NCBI GenBank assembly: GCA_037178975.1
Contig: JASJZH010000004.1
Span: 1,922,001-1,986,000, forward strand
Length of the DNA stretch: 64,000 nucleotides
DNA from: Oscheius tipulae
Lineage: Eukaryota > Nematoda > Chromadorea > Rhabditida > Rhabditidae
Direction: 5' to 3'
The first letter of the stretch is position 1. Every line of letters begins with the position of its first letter. Below are positions 24,601 through 57,481 of this stretch, piece after piece. The position numbers and the translations under genes are program-made. The notes below the pieces were generated by a model. The model saw nothing but the letters and a program-made list of their open reading frames with translations, searched no databases and had not been told where the DNA came from.

Positions 24601-26689
24601 TTCGACTGGGAAATGTTTCACAGCAAACTCTACTTATACAGTTATGAATATTGAGTGCTGTTAATACCTGGACCCCGGCAGCACAATATTTTCCAATAGT
24701 AGAGTTCGCTTGTTTTACTATTCAGGATTTTGGTTACTGCTAAGATCTCGGCACGCCTAAAGTCTCTGCAAAAATTAAATAACGTTTCACTGACTGCTGG
24801 TATTAGCCGAAACAGTGCTGACAAGGCTCTCTCGTTAATGTAACTTTCAAAGCTTGCTCCCAAAAAGCCGATTTCTTGAGCAGTAAGCAATCGCTATAGC
24901 AAAAAATGGTACCATGCCCTGATTTTGTATTTTTATTGCAACATTCTCCTTTTTGTACTTTGCCTCTGAGGAACTTTTGTATCAAGGAACTTTAAAAGTA
25001 CAGTTTGCAATTCTCTTACTTACAGATTCCTCCTCTGCGGAGCCCGAAAAGGCATGCTGCCAACATGCATGGCTCTTGTTCATCCAGAAAACGACAGTCC
25101 TCGTATGGCTATCATTGTACATGTGAGTTTTCAGTTGAAGTGTATATTATGTTTCACTCCCTCCAGAAGTTCAAAATAGACTGGATGTGTCGACCGTCAA
25201 ATTCTATAATCGTTACCCTCACAAGATTAGCGGATACCTAAAGTTCCAAAGATCCCCAAACTTTTTCAAGGATCGTCTTTTTCTCCCAGGGTAGATATCG
25301 AACATGTGACTTATAGACTGTTCCAACTCTCTTCTTTCGGAAACAGTTGCATCATGAAACGGTATACTCCAAATACATACAAGACAAAGGGCAAACTGTT
25401 GAATCTCAATAATATATACTTGAAGTGAAACACAAAAGAAACCAACATTGCTTTCAAATAAATTTTGCTTTCAACTCCAAGGTATACGTCCGATACTGAC
25501 ATGAAAAATCGTTGAATCTACGAATCCTCCAAAAAAGAAAATACAGATGATTTCAGACGATTCTCTGTGCCGGAGCAGCCTTCGTGGGAGACACCAGCAA
25601 GTTAATCAATTACATTTCCATCATCGGAATGGTCAAAACGTGTATAACACTTCTTTCCTTGATTATCATCAAAGTGACCAAGGTCCCGGTGGGAAAGGAT
25701 GCCATTAGGGTTGGTTTTTGACAGAATTTCTTGATAGGCAAATTTCCCAGGTCCCCCTAATCTTCCCCGTAATCGACCTAATATGGAACATTTGCTTCAT
25801 CGTCATCCCGTTCTATCAGCATTGGCAGAGATGTGTCATCGGCCTGGGACTGTTTTTCGGAGGCTGTGGTGAGCCTATTTTGTAGAAAGGAAGGAAAAAA
25901 TAATCGGTTTCAGTAGCCTACTTTATTTTCGTCTACCCTAAAAATAAGCCGAGGATTTTGTTGCGGATTGATGGTGAGTTCTATACAGTATTCCGAATGT
26001 TAGCCAAAGAGACAAAGGGAATTTATTCAAAAAGTGAAACAAAAAGTTTTTCTTGAAATTTTACATTTATATTTTGTGCACACTCCATGCAGTAGACTCC
26101 TGTGAAGCAGCAGTCATATACGATTTAGGGGAAACACAACGTGTTCATTCGCATAATGTGCAAGTTTCACTAGAAAAAAGGCACCGAAGTAAAAGCTCAT
26201 AAGAAAAAAAACATAAATTTTACAATTTGTACAAAAACGAATACATTCGCGTCTTCTTTGAACCTATATACTGACTTTCAAACATTCTAAAAGTTTTGAA
26301 AGGATTTGACGAAAGATATGTGCCTCTGAGTCACTATCACTGTAACTGTCTCTTTGTGTCAGACTGATCAAGACAGCACGAGTTTCTAATGCATGGTAGC
26401 AGGCAGCAGGAACAAGTGTGAGATGAGAAGGTGCCAAGAGTGAATATCAACGAGAAGTACCAAAGAATAAGGAAGGACACAGGGTGCAAAAAATTAAACG
26501 TTCGGCTATCACACTTACTTATTCCAACCCTAAAGCATTTCAGAAGCTGTCACTCACTTCTTCCAGAAACTGCTCTGGGGAGTTGTCGACCATGGTCCAG
26601 AGTACCAAACAGTGAAGGTCGCTCCAGAAGATTCTAGCCAAAGTGAGGACGTGGAGAAGGAGCCTGTCTTCATCATTGAACGATTTTAA
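21611..26689 (+). CDS. SLC7/AAT-type amino-acid transporter (heteromeric light-chain family)
   Basis: Twelve-TM amino-acid exchanger of the b0,+/LAT family; the worm members are the aat genes. Thirteen exons: 21611-21686, 22570-22673, 22723-22841, 23134-23261, 23472-23603, 24026-24182, 24223-24346, 24443-24537, 25026-25122, 25557-25709, 25751-25868, 25914-25973 and 26544-26689; 1509 nt encode 502 residues with every phase consistent. Landmarks: [20 protein letters not shown] in TM1 with the GSGIF-type substrate loop, [27 protein letters not shown] in TM3, [41 protein letters not shown] and [13 protein letters not shown] Cys near residue 124 ([11 protein letters not shown]) sits where light chains form the disulfide to a glycoprotein heavy chain; pairing is inferred only. 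The ATG context is aaaaATGg. C. elegans aat-1 is on chromosome IV (from memory); orthology is not established. Confidence 0.93.
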
Positions 26690-26772
26690 ACAAGATTCTG
26701 CTGTATTTTTGGAATTTCTTTTCAGACTTTCCGTGTTGTGATCTCTATTTCAAATCTTATAATTGGCAAGCA

Positions 26773-26778
26773 AATAAA
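26773..26778 (+). terminator. Poly(A) signal of the AAT gene
   Basis: AATAAA 84 nt after the TAA stop. Confidence 0.6.
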
Positions 26779-28821
26779 ATGATGCCCAATCGAAGCATTT
26801 CAGAGTAAGCCAATCCTGTGACTTTTTTTTCACAAAAAATGCAATTCTATTGATGAGTGATCAAAGTCATGAATACACTCATAACCAATAGGACCACTAC
26901 GAGTCAGTATTTTTTGAACAACATTATCATTTCGGGCAGTTTGTCCAAAAATGTTTCCTGGATTGCGTAAAGGACAGAAATTGTAGAACATTGATTCCGA
27001 AAGACCACGACGAAGAAACGAAAAATTTCCAATATAACAAAGTTCCTCCTTCCTACCCTTTTCAGCTTCAGAGTCGACTTTGTCAATATTGGTGATAACC
27101 TCTCTTGATTGGGGGGTCTCTCGCTCTCCATTTGTGTGAGAGCGAACAGATTGAAGAGGTCGCAGAGAGCTGCGCGACTGCGCAGATCGCCCACTATTAG
27201 GGAAGGACGGCCACTATTTTAGTCTCGAGACTCTCGTTGGAGGTCGCACCCTCACAAATAGCTACTAATTGGGCGTTTTTCTTGTACCATTAGCTATTTC
27301 TCATCGCCCTTTGCAGATGTATTGGTTTTTCATACTTACTATGATTTTGAAACATTTTTTCAATAAAATGCCTGCCTACGATAACTGTTGACCACATGCT
27401 ACTGTTTCCTACTTTATGTTCGAGCAGCCCTAGCAGATCTCTTAGCTATCCAAATGCCAGGTTTATCAAAGATTTGCTGAAGAAGTTTTTTAGGATTGTA
27501 TAGAGATCTTGAAACACAAAATATAGGATAATGTTGGACTATTTTTTATGGATTATCTCTCAACTACTAAAGCACAAGTCATGGCATGCCAAGAATGAAG
27601 TGAAAAAGTTTTGGGACAACTTTGGAGCTTAGGCTACTGAAGAAGCGGCGAAGCCGTAGTAGACAGCTGGTTCCAACTAAAAGGCGCAGCAATGACCGAG
27701 GAAAGTTATGAAACGTCCTTATAACCTTGCAAGAGAGGTAAAACATACCATCAGTAGATTCTATTTATCAGTCTCTCTCTCTCTCTGTCTTCGTGTCTCT
27801 CTGTCTCTCCCTCATTTCTCAACATCCAATGTGTTCAATCAGCTGTAACGGCGGTTGTCTATCATCACACGAGAGACAGAAAGCGGCCACCTGATCCTGC
27901 CCAATTGTTCCAGCCCTCTAACCTTCCGCCTCGTAACAGTTGTGTATATGCGCTCCTCTCTCGCGCGCTTGTTTAGAGGATGTCCTCCTTTGTAATAATC
28001 AGACTGGCAGATGGAACGCTCTCTCCTTTCTCTCTCAATTGGCACCAATTTTGGACTGAAGGAGAAAGAGGGATAGCTCACCCCACGTAGACCTCTGAAA
28101 TTGGAATGGATCGAAAATTTTATCCTACACCTTCTCCTATGTATTGAAAGGCTTTTCCATGGACTTTTACGGTTCAACCCAATATGAAGGTTTGCAAACA
28201 TTTTTGTTTCAATAGCAGGATAATATGAGGAGCGAATTTCCAAAAAGTATTCTGGAAGTTGTGTACCAATGTGACCAATGTTTCAATTGAATGACCCCGG
28301 TGTTTTTGTTTTGTGATTTGACGAGAAGCAATCGGTTTATAATCGGAATGTCCTTTTACAAGAAAACCTTGAAACGAGGTACAAAAGTATAGAACTCAGC
28401 ATTGGAAAACTTTCATCATTTTTTTTATTCGGGAGAAAACGCATATGCGAACTATCAGTATAGCTAACATCTATTATGTAGAACTGTTGACATATTTCAC
28501 TTCAAAATGTGGCTAGCGGTATTGTGATTTTCTAGGTCTTTCACCGCTTTCGACCCAAACCCGTGTCTTAAGTCCATGCAAATCGAGCCCCTCCAGACAA
28601 TTTCCATTCACGATTGCCCTTCATCTTGTCGGCCACTTTTTTGCTCTCTTTTCGAGGGCGTCCCCCGTAAATCTGGTTGCTTATGTTATCATTTGAGTTC
28701 GTCCAATTCATATCTCAAAGATCTCTGGGTGGATACTTTGCTGTAATTGCTTTCACGATTTTCTTTAATCGAGAAAGAAGTATACTAGTGTCATAGGAAA
28801 AATAGTTCCTCTCAGGCTCGT

Positions 28822-29250
28822 TTTTTAAAGGGACGCTGTCATTATGGGTAGATAGGTGGGTGGCCGAACGCGTTTTCAAATGGGGTAGCGAGACGAACTT
28901 TCCTGGAAATTAATCTTTCGCATTTTTCGGTGCTTTACATACATTTTCATGCCTTCTAAGTATTTTTAATTGACTCAGCGTCGAAAACTATTTCGGAAAC
29001 GTCAACTTCGACGTCAAAGCGGCCAGAAAAATGTATAAAATGAGAAAAATAAGAGAAGAACAGCATCTCCTCAATTTTCTTTTTTATTCGTCATTTTTGA
29101 CGTCGAAGTAGACGTTTCCGGGGTAGTTTTCGACGCTGAGTCGATTAAACACGTTTAGAAAGCATGAAATGAGTGTAAAGCATCGAAAAGTGCGAGAGTT
29201 TAATTTGTTCGTCATGGGACCCAATTTGAAAACGCGTTCGGCCTTCTACA
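28822..29250. repeat. Foldback MITE, third copy
   Basis: Left end TTTTTTAAAGGGACGCTGTC, then TTTTCGGTGCTTTACATACA, GACTCAGCGTCGAAAACTAT and, inverted, GACGTCGAAGTAGACGTTTC and TGAGTGTAAAGCATCGAAAA. The right terminus is eroded. It is the same family as 17255-17710. Confidence 0.8.
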
Positions 29251-32200
29251 TTTATGACTCTCTCTGTCTATAAAAACTTAGGCTTTTTAGGCTTAGGCTT
29301 TGTTTTCCTGGGAATGTCACAATATGCAAAGTTTTCTTCACCCTTGGTCAACGTTTCGACAATGCTCCACTGTTTGGTTGTAGTGCAAACAGAACAGTGA
29401 ACTTCAATTACGAGTATGGTTTTTTTTCGTTATTTCGAAATCATAAATTTAGCATTTCAGCTGATTAATTACTGGTCTGTTTCCAACTTTTACATTACGG
29501 CGGGTGGAACTATCAGAATTTCCGGACTCTCGTTGAAAAGTGCTAATTCTTCCATACCAAAACGAAGTAACAAGACAGTCATAGCTGTTTTTGTTACACT
29601 CTTGCCACAAATACTCGAGCTTTTTGCTTTCAATCGTTCAAAATAATATTCTAACCCGTATCATCTCGTTCAGGTTTCAACTTGATTTTTTTGTTTCAAT
29701 CTTGCCCTAAGTACTCGAATATGTTTGCGAAGATGGTTTTTGGGGGTACCTCATTACGAAAATCAATGTCTTCTCAACTATACTGGTTTTTTTTTCGCAC
29801 TACGAACTGCATCATTTACCAAGTGTTTTCTCGTACCTTTCCCCCTCTGACTTTTTTTGGCTGACTCACAAATATTGTGGACACGCTTCCTGGGCCGTCT
29901 CAAGCACAGGGGTGTCCGTCTCTCTCTCACTCTCGGGGTCAAACAGCGTCTTTCGGCCGCACTATTGACCACTCTGTCAGTCGGCTGGCTGTTTCTTAGA
30001 GAGCCGCTGAGGCGATTTTCCAGATTTCTGAGTTTTCTTTTCGATTAGTTTCCTGGCAAATACTTGCCTCCATTCAACCTTCTTCTTCTTCTCAATCACT
30101 TCCCGCATCTCAGCTGTTCCCGTTCGATATAGGGGCGTTGACCACTCCCACACACATGTGTTCTTACGTTATAATCCCTCAGGAACAATCTTAGGAGGGC
30201 CCGAAGGCCGAGACGCCAATTTATAGCAGTCTATGAGGAGGCTATTTGGTGGGGATTAGCCTTTTTTGATTGTTTAGCGTAGATGAGAATTCCCAGTTTC
30301 TTCATGAGAGAAAAAGTTGTTCAACTCAATTAGTTGGCTTTTTGTTTTGCTTTTGTTTCGTGGCCACGGACAAACAGACAAACAAACAAACGGTGTCAAC
30401 CACAGACACCATCGCCCTTTCATAGTTTAGATACTTCTCGGTGCTCTTTACTTGTTCTTTTATTGCCGATAGCAAAACAGAAAAGAAACAGAAGGTTAGC
30501 AAATCAGTCTTTAATAGAGTTTTGCTTCACTCCCAGAACATACAATTTTTTCTTTTAGATCCGATAAGAGTACGGTCCTGTTTTGTATTGTTCAATGAAT
30601 GCAAGATTAAAATGCATGTAAGACTGTAAGGTTTTAACTTACCTGTTTTCTTCTGTCTCTTATGAGAAATCTATGTTTCATGCTCTCCTCTTATACCATT
30701 TTACGGATTTCGTACGATACTCGGCTTATTGTAGTGGCCAAAGACTTTCGAAATAGGGGCATTATCTGACCCACCGAAAGTCGAGCACCTAATCATGACC
30801 CACCAAAAAGCTACCCAGTAATGTTTCACCCGTGTCAGTTTGATTGATTTTCCGTGAAATGGAGAAATATTGTGCCTTAGCCTATTATCTGTACAACACA
30901 CACTGCTATTCTGACGAATCACATGTCTTGAGAAAAAGACCGGTCATCCTCACAAGTTTTCCATCGAAACTATGCAGTTTTTCTCTTCGAAGCATCAAAA
31001 CCTTTCGCCTTTCTCAATCCCTAATTGATACATTCCTACGACACTTTCTTGTCTCTTTCTCATCATTTGGCCATCCAGAGATGCTATCTGACTCTCGCCG
31101 CCATTAATCTGTCGAATGTTTTCCCGAGGCCGCAACTTGGTCACTCTCACATTCGCCGGGTCATTTTTCATCCCGACGCGCAACCAGGTGCTGCTATTAG
31201 TTTTCCACAAAGTCATCCAGATAGTTTTGTTTCTCCTGGCTCTAGAAATATTCTGGAGATCCAATTTTTCCCTACACAGTCATGCGGCAGTCCCATCATT
31301 TCCTTCTATTCTCCCACATTTAGTAGGAGAACTTGAATATAAAACATTTAGTAGCTTTTAAAATTGACGAGAACCATGATTTTTTCTTTACAAAAACTAA
31401 CTTCCAAGTCGAGTTCTGCCCAGCATAGCCACCAATTCTCAGTACATACCTTCAAGTTGAAACAACAAACATACAAATCTTTGTAGTTTCATGATGTTTC
31501 CAAATGTCCAACACAAATTTTTCTCCTTGTTTCTTTCGATCGAATTTCCATTTCAAATATACAGGTTTCAATGCACTGTTTCAAGCTATATTTTCGCTAT
31601 TAAAAGTAGGGATGAAGCAAAAAAGTAGGTGACTTTCTAACCTAAGGAAAAGTATATGTTTTTTGCTTCTTGTACATATAAAATGGACTTAGCATTTCTG
31701 GTAAAGGCAGGAGTTGCAAGTTGAAACAACGAACTATGCAATCTTTATTGTTTAATGCTGTGTTCAAACACAAAAGTTTGTCTGTTTGTTTCAATCGATC
31801 TACTTCATTGATGTTTTTGAATGTTCCTTCAGCGTTTGCCGGTCTAAAACCGATGCCTCTTGTTTTTCCATCTCCCGCCGATATATACAGTACTTTGTCA
31901 ATATGTTCTCTATCTCTCAAATAGCTTCAGTTCAGTTCAATAGATTTCTTTGAGCGTTATAACATTACCGTAGAAGCTATGACTACGTGGTGAAACAAAA
32001 AATAGTTACAAGCCTTGTTCTAGGGGAAGAAACTTCCTATTTTCTATGTCCGCCCTTGGACACTTTTCTGTTACTACATCGGGGGTAGAACTGAAAAAAA
32101 GTTACAGAACAGAGACCATCTGGATGGATGACGGCTGCTGTACTACCACTACCACGGAAGACGCCGACTCGGCAATTGTGCTCAGCCGAGAGGAGCTCCA

Positions 32201-32907
32201 GAATATCAAAGTAGGTGATAGACATGCAAGAAATTTGTTGTTTCATTATATACTCTTTACATAGTGGACTGAGAGAGCGGAACTGGTAACAGAAGCTTAC
32301 GTTCAGAAATAGAACACATCGGATAGGCAAAATCGATTTTTTTTTTCAACGGAACTGTTTTTTGTCAGAACCGAATACCCTTTATTCCTTCCTTTTTACC
32401 GTTTTGTTGAAACATTTACAACTTAACGAGCAGTTGATTGAAATAGTCCAAAAACTCCAAACCATGCATGATAGTCCTACTCGAGAATACAATCTCGTAG
32501 CTAAAATTCAGCTGGCAGAACACGTGTGTGTGTCGGACGCCCGTCTTATTTCACGACTTTTTTTACACGTTCCGGCCACATGTGCGCGTGCACAATTGCC
32601 CCTCTTTCTCTCACACTCTTGCCACATTTCTCTAGTTGTCCAGCTGTGGTTTTGAGGTATTTCCAGCATACCTTTGACACATGGTAGTGCTCTACAAATT
32701 CATCAGTTGATTACATAGAAAAGGTGAAGCACTTGGCTCACTCGTTTTTTGATAGCTCATCGCTAGCAAATCTTTCTCTCTACCAACAAGTTTTGTCTAA
32801 AGCCGGTAAATGTACCGGAATGTAAAGAAATTTCAGTCAGATCCACACTAGCCACATACGCTCCTCAGTACTCGTTAGAACTGTCTGGCTCTCTTCTAAC
32901 TCATCTG

Positions 32908-32985
32908 GTCAACTCTAATCTGGGATAATACTTGACAAAAAAAACTCCACACATTTGTCAAGTGTTATGCCAGATTAGAGTTGAC
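32908..32985. repeat. 78-bp palindromic MITE
   Basis: GTCAACTCTAATCTGG..ATAATACTTGACA at the left pairs with TGTCAAGTGTTATGCCAGATTAGAGTTGAC at the right almost without mismatch over about 30 bp, leaving a short A-rich loop. A partial copy is at 19888-19950. Confidence 0.8.
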
Positions 32986-33369
32986 ATATTTAGCAGACGC
33001 CTCTTGCGAATTGTAAAAGTAGCATAAACCCGGGTCAAAAAAGATGTAATTGCTCGCCTAGAAGAACGTTGCCTCCTAATTGCTCTGCTGAAATTGAAGA
33101 AGAAGCTCTACCTCGACAATTTGCAAGTGGACTACCTTCTACTTTCCATCACCAACTAGAGGGCAAACATCTATTTCGTCTACGAGGAATGCCTGGGAAC
33201 GCGTAGACTAGCCCGTACCGATGACCCAAAGTCGATTTCTCACTATTGGAGCTATTAACACCAGAACATTGCTTCAACCGCATGGCAGATCGATAGATGC
33301 TGGTGGAACGCCCCAAGTGAAGATTGGAAACGGGTCATTGACCATCATAGATAATTCTACGATTTGGAA

Positions 33370-33394
33370 CAAAATAAAATAAAATAAAATAAAA
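33370..33394. repeat. (AAAAT)n microsatellite
   Basis: About five perfect AAAAT units. Confidence 0.8.
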
Positions 33395-33906
33395 CCCGGG
33401 TACTCACAACCATTTTTGTAATCCCAGTTTCGGACACTCAACATTTCGATTGTCTCTTCTGGCATTTATAGAAGTAGTGAAACACTTTTTGTTACAGGAG
33501 CACCCTAAGTCTATCCAGTACAAAAAATGTATGTTTGCTGTTTGATGGTGATTCTTCGCTAACATTGATTATCCGAAAATGATGCATTCGACTTGGAACA
33601 GACTTGTGAAAACTTGGACAGCACTTCGGTTGTTCAAGTGTGTCATCAAAATGTAAATTAGGCGGTACTAGTCAAGTATCCAATATCTCTGACCCTGGAA
33701 AACCCATTAATTTTCGTCACTAATCAGAAAAAAACAGACCGGACTCTCTCTCTCCATCTGTTTACAAGCTCCGGACCAGGAGAGGTCAATGCCACGGGAA
33801 CATTTTTGCTCACTCACGGATTGTTTATATTCCTCCCCCGGGGGGCTTTGGACACAGAGCATACATTGGGTTCCTTCAAAAAAGTGTTCCAAAGACTACT
33901 GCTAAA

Positions 33907-53910
<20,004 letters not shown>

Positions 53911-54296
53911 TTTCTTTCCTCTTTTTTGGTTTCTAGATAGGTTTTTGGGGGGAATGCCACGTTTTTTGGTCAAGTACGCTTCTAAACATTCAATGTTTCA
54001 TTGAGAAAGAGGTCCAAAATAATTAAGACTTTATTTTTTGCTCCCAAAGCCCAAAACATGGCATTTTCCCCCAAACCCTCCTCCATCATGACTTTGTCCC
54101 TCCCTCTATCTCTCTTCCGACAAAATACCACTTCCTTATCCAGAAAAGGGTCTCATTTCCTACTGCTCCAGTGAATAATCCGATTGTTTCTTATTACTTT
54201 ATGATAAGTTGTAAATAGTTCTGCTTCTCTATCACTTAGTATCTAACAATGCCTTTACCTGATGAAAGTATGCACGAAATGATGAATTGTGAATCG

Positions 54297-54302
54297 AATA
54301 AA
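54297..54302 (+). terminator. Poly(A) signal of MAGI
   Basis: AATAAA in the roughly 390-nt 3' UTR. Confidence 0.6.
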
Positions 54303-55562
54303 GACTTTTCGAGAGATGACGTTAGTGTAAACTCTCTGAAGATGAATGAAGAAATTCCTCAAGAGTGAAAACAACCCTGTTTTGCTGGTGTCTGTTATTG
54401 ATTTCCTAGTTGGAAGTCAGAGATGTACATGAGACAGACATAAGAAACAAAGGCAATTACAAGACCATCCTTAGAAAATCCGGTGTACACTAGGTGTGGG
54501 AACATGCCTAAAATTTTCGGCTCGGGCTGCCCAAGTATAATATACTCAGAACACGAGAAGTCTACGAATCATTGCTTTTTCAACTCAGCATTCTGGTGAT
54601 CGATCGGGAGGAGAAGGCGAGTACGACCGGGAGCCAAGTAGCAGAAACAAAGCCGACAAAGAGTAAAACAGCCTCGACGACCAAGAGAACGAGCAAATTG
54701 AATGAGGAAAAAGTATAGCAACTTCAACCGAATGGGAGAATAGGATAATATGCTGTTACGAGATAGCCCTTCATATAAACCTCTTACTTAGCTGACTCGA
54801 GAGCCTAGTGGCTCCTTTTTCAACACCATTCTTTAGAATGCGATTGTTATTAAACTTTGTATTCGCCTAGATGGATCATTGGGATTAACTAAAGCTGCAG
54901 GTCATCTCAGCAATTTCTGTCTGAGACTACCGTCTGGGACTCGGAGTGTGAAATGCATCCCAACAAACTGCTCACTGCTTCCACATTTTGAACCGTCGAC
55001 CAACAGCATAGCCAGCCTCGAAAACAAATGAATACACTTAGGAAAAGCTGGTGTGAATCAGCATTTCGTAAGTGTATACAATTGTTTGAGGCTTGAACAT
55101 AAGTGATAACTGCTCAGGAGATTGGAAAATCAGTAAATAGGCTGCAAGCGCGGTTGTAAAAACCCAAAGGCCGACCCAAAGCTTTTATGCGAAGGCTTCT
55201 GTCCACAAAAGAATTTAAAGTTTGAATGCATAGTTCGCCAGTTTGTGAGGGGGAAATGTGAGTCACTTAGAATTCACTACGTATCACTTGACAGCTGAAT
55301 TCAACTTATTGCAATTTTTTGAAACATTGACTGAAAATGCACACAAAAGTATTGTATCACCTGTTCCACACATGGGAAGAAACTTGGGTATACTACTCTG
55401 ATGAATCAATATAAACTTGATCATAGAGAAACTGTGTAAAGATTTTGTTTTTTTGATTTGTGTCCTGAGCGCAGTCAGTGCAACAACTTCTATCAGTCTT
55501 CTGCTGATAAAAGCAATATTTCGACAAAAACCTTCCGCTGATAACAGTTGCTCAATCCACCA
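54303..55562. other. Intergenic, 1.3 kb, nothing recognised
   Basis: No gene, and only one TGAAACA motif (near 55318), in contrast to the DNA upstream. Confidence 0.5.
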
Positions 55563-56780
55563 ATGTTACGGACGCTGCTCCTGGTGGTCTCGGCCTCCAC
55601 AGCTTGGGCTATTTGTCCAGACGGGACTTTCTATGAAGCCTACTTTAACAAGTATGTCCCTTTTAGCACATCCTATAAAATTTTACGGATGTTACAAGGT
55701 GAACACCCAACCCCTCGGTTTTCTGGCAGCAGAGCAAAGTTGTAACAAACTTGGTGGTAATTTGGTGGCCATTCAGAGCGTTGTCGAAAATGCCTACGTG
55801 TCCGGAATTGCAACCGCTAACACTACAGCTACAAGTTTTTGGATCGGAGCTAATTATCTTATGGGTCCGCAATGGTCATGGACTACGGGAGCATCGATGA
55901 ATTTTACGATTTGGGCACCAAGTCAGCCAAGCGATCCTAGTTGTAATGAGTGTGTTGCCGTTAGAGAGCAAGACAACGCGTGGACGTGGGTTGAACTTTT
56001 GCTTTTTGAAAATTAACGTCCAGGAAAGAGCAATGCTATTCTCTGAAGCCGTCTGTGTGCCAAATTGACCCAAACATGTCTCCAGCTCCGACATGTGATA
56101 ATACATGTCCTGGTGATTTTCATAAAGTCACCAAAAACAAGAAATTCGGTTTTAGCTAACGCTGTCTGCAGCCCTGGATACACTTTCTATATTGGAACCT
56201 GCAAATGCTACAAGGTTAGCATAGAATAGATTTGATGAAATGTTATTCAGGTTGTTTTTGGTTCATTAGTATCTTTCACAAAAGCGCAAGCCATTTGTAC
56301 TCAAGAGAATGGCGTTCTCCCAAAAATTCCTGACAATAGCACAAATGAGTTTCTCTTCACACTTGTTAACAACAACCAGTTAGCTTTTGTCTGGATTGGT
56401 CTGAACTGTCCTAACGGGACGGATTATGACAGTTGTCAATGGCAGGATGAAACCTCACTTGGCAGCTTCAGACCATTCTGTTTGTAGCACTAAATTTCTA
56501 AGTTATTTCGATCTTAGATGGCTCAAACTCGTATATGAATTATTTTCTTTGGACATCATCAAACTCCGGTGGCTTCAAACAGTGGGCTACTACCGGACCA
56601 GACAGCATCAATCACGTCGTCTGTCAAAAAAGTATCTCTTTTTTGAGTACCATTTATATTACAATACTAGATCCCACAACTACAACTTTGTTAGAAGCAA
56701 TGGAGTTTCAGTCTTCACTGCCGGACAGCGTCATCTCAAAAACTAGGAGATCAGTCAAATCACAAACAAAGAAGCAATGA
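55563..56780 (+). CDS. Secreted protein with two C-type lectin domains
   Basis: Nematode clec-type extracellular protein. Six exons: 55563-55651, 55689-55985, 56024-56112, 56156-56214, 56251-56479 and 56518-56780 give 341 residues in frame. The signal peptide is MLRTLLLVVSASTAWA with cleavage before ICPDGTF. CTLD1 has GCYK, AEQSCNKLGGNLVAIQS, SFWIGAN, ECVAV and QCYSLKPSVC; CTLD2 starts CSPGYTFYIGTCKCYK and has AQAICTQENGVLPKI, FVWIGLNC, SCQWQD and HVVCQK. The calcium-binding EPN/WND set is not obvious, so sugar binding is uncertain. Oddity: intron 1 (55652-55688, 37 nt) ends ..TTTTACGG instead of TTTTACAG, so its acceptor AG reads GG. The other introns are normal, so this may be a recent splice mutation or a sequencing error. 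The tail is Thr/Ser/Lys-rich. Confidence 0.8.
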
Positions 56781-57481
56781 ATCTTATGAGACCTTTTCAC
56801 GTTCTTGTTCACCCTTGTTGTATAAGGATGCTCTAATTGTAAGCCACAGAATCCGCTGATATGTGATCATTTTGAATAGTGTTGAGTACTTACGGTAGTG
56901 TGAGTCATTGAGCCTAGGATTCTTGCCCTCGACTCTCACTAGCGTGGGAAAAGAATGTAGTTGTTGGCAGATTCCTCTGGATCTGTTTCACATTTTCAGT
57001 TCTTTCTTTCTAGAAGTTTCAATGCAGTTCTGTTAGTATACCGTATCATAATTTGATTTACTTGTTATAGGTATATGTACTAAATACTGTTCGCGTTTTC
57101 TACTTTGAGAGTTGTGCTAGTTGTTGTAGGATCAGACAAAGTTGGAACAAAGGTACCTTGTCTCTCACGGAAGGACAGCTATTCAATAAATTCTGTTGAT
57201 AGAACAGATTTTCCAAACGGGATTTCTCAAGAACTGCTCCATTCGTCAATTATACCGGGAGTTTGACTTTTCTTTCCTGTCGTTAAATTTACGGCGAACT
57301 ATCAAATGAAGTTTTTTAGATGCATGCTTTGACCAGTAAAGCATTTTTTCCATCATCTTAAAAGTTACAGATCATACGAAGAGAACACCCAACCTACCTC
57401 CACAAGTCAGTTTCAGACCTTTGGCACTAAACATTTTAAAACAACTTTGGCTGATGCTTCGTTGGGGCTCGTAATTATTTA

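Larger units (their letters stand above)
26779..33906. other. Gene-poor interval, 7.1 kb
   Basis: No gene model could be built. Contents: a purine/pyrimidine patch near 27100-27240, (CT)n near 27769-27812, the third foldback MITE (28822-29250), a palindromic MITE (32908-32985), an (AAAAT)n tract (33370-33394) and many TGTTTCA/TGAAACA motifs. Three short stretches look weakly coding on the plus strand: 32119-32210 (acidic, ending LSREELQNIK before a GT donor), 32415-32520 (LNEQLIEIVQKLQT) and 33036-33157 (DVIARLEERCLLIALLKLKK). They could be exons of a decayed gene but could not be joined. Confidence 0.45.

Noticed and set aside
26904-27194. Minus-strand open frame of 96 codons
   Set aside because: No splice context, no recognisable domain and a low-complexity base pattern; it sits in promoter-like purine/pyrimidine DNA.
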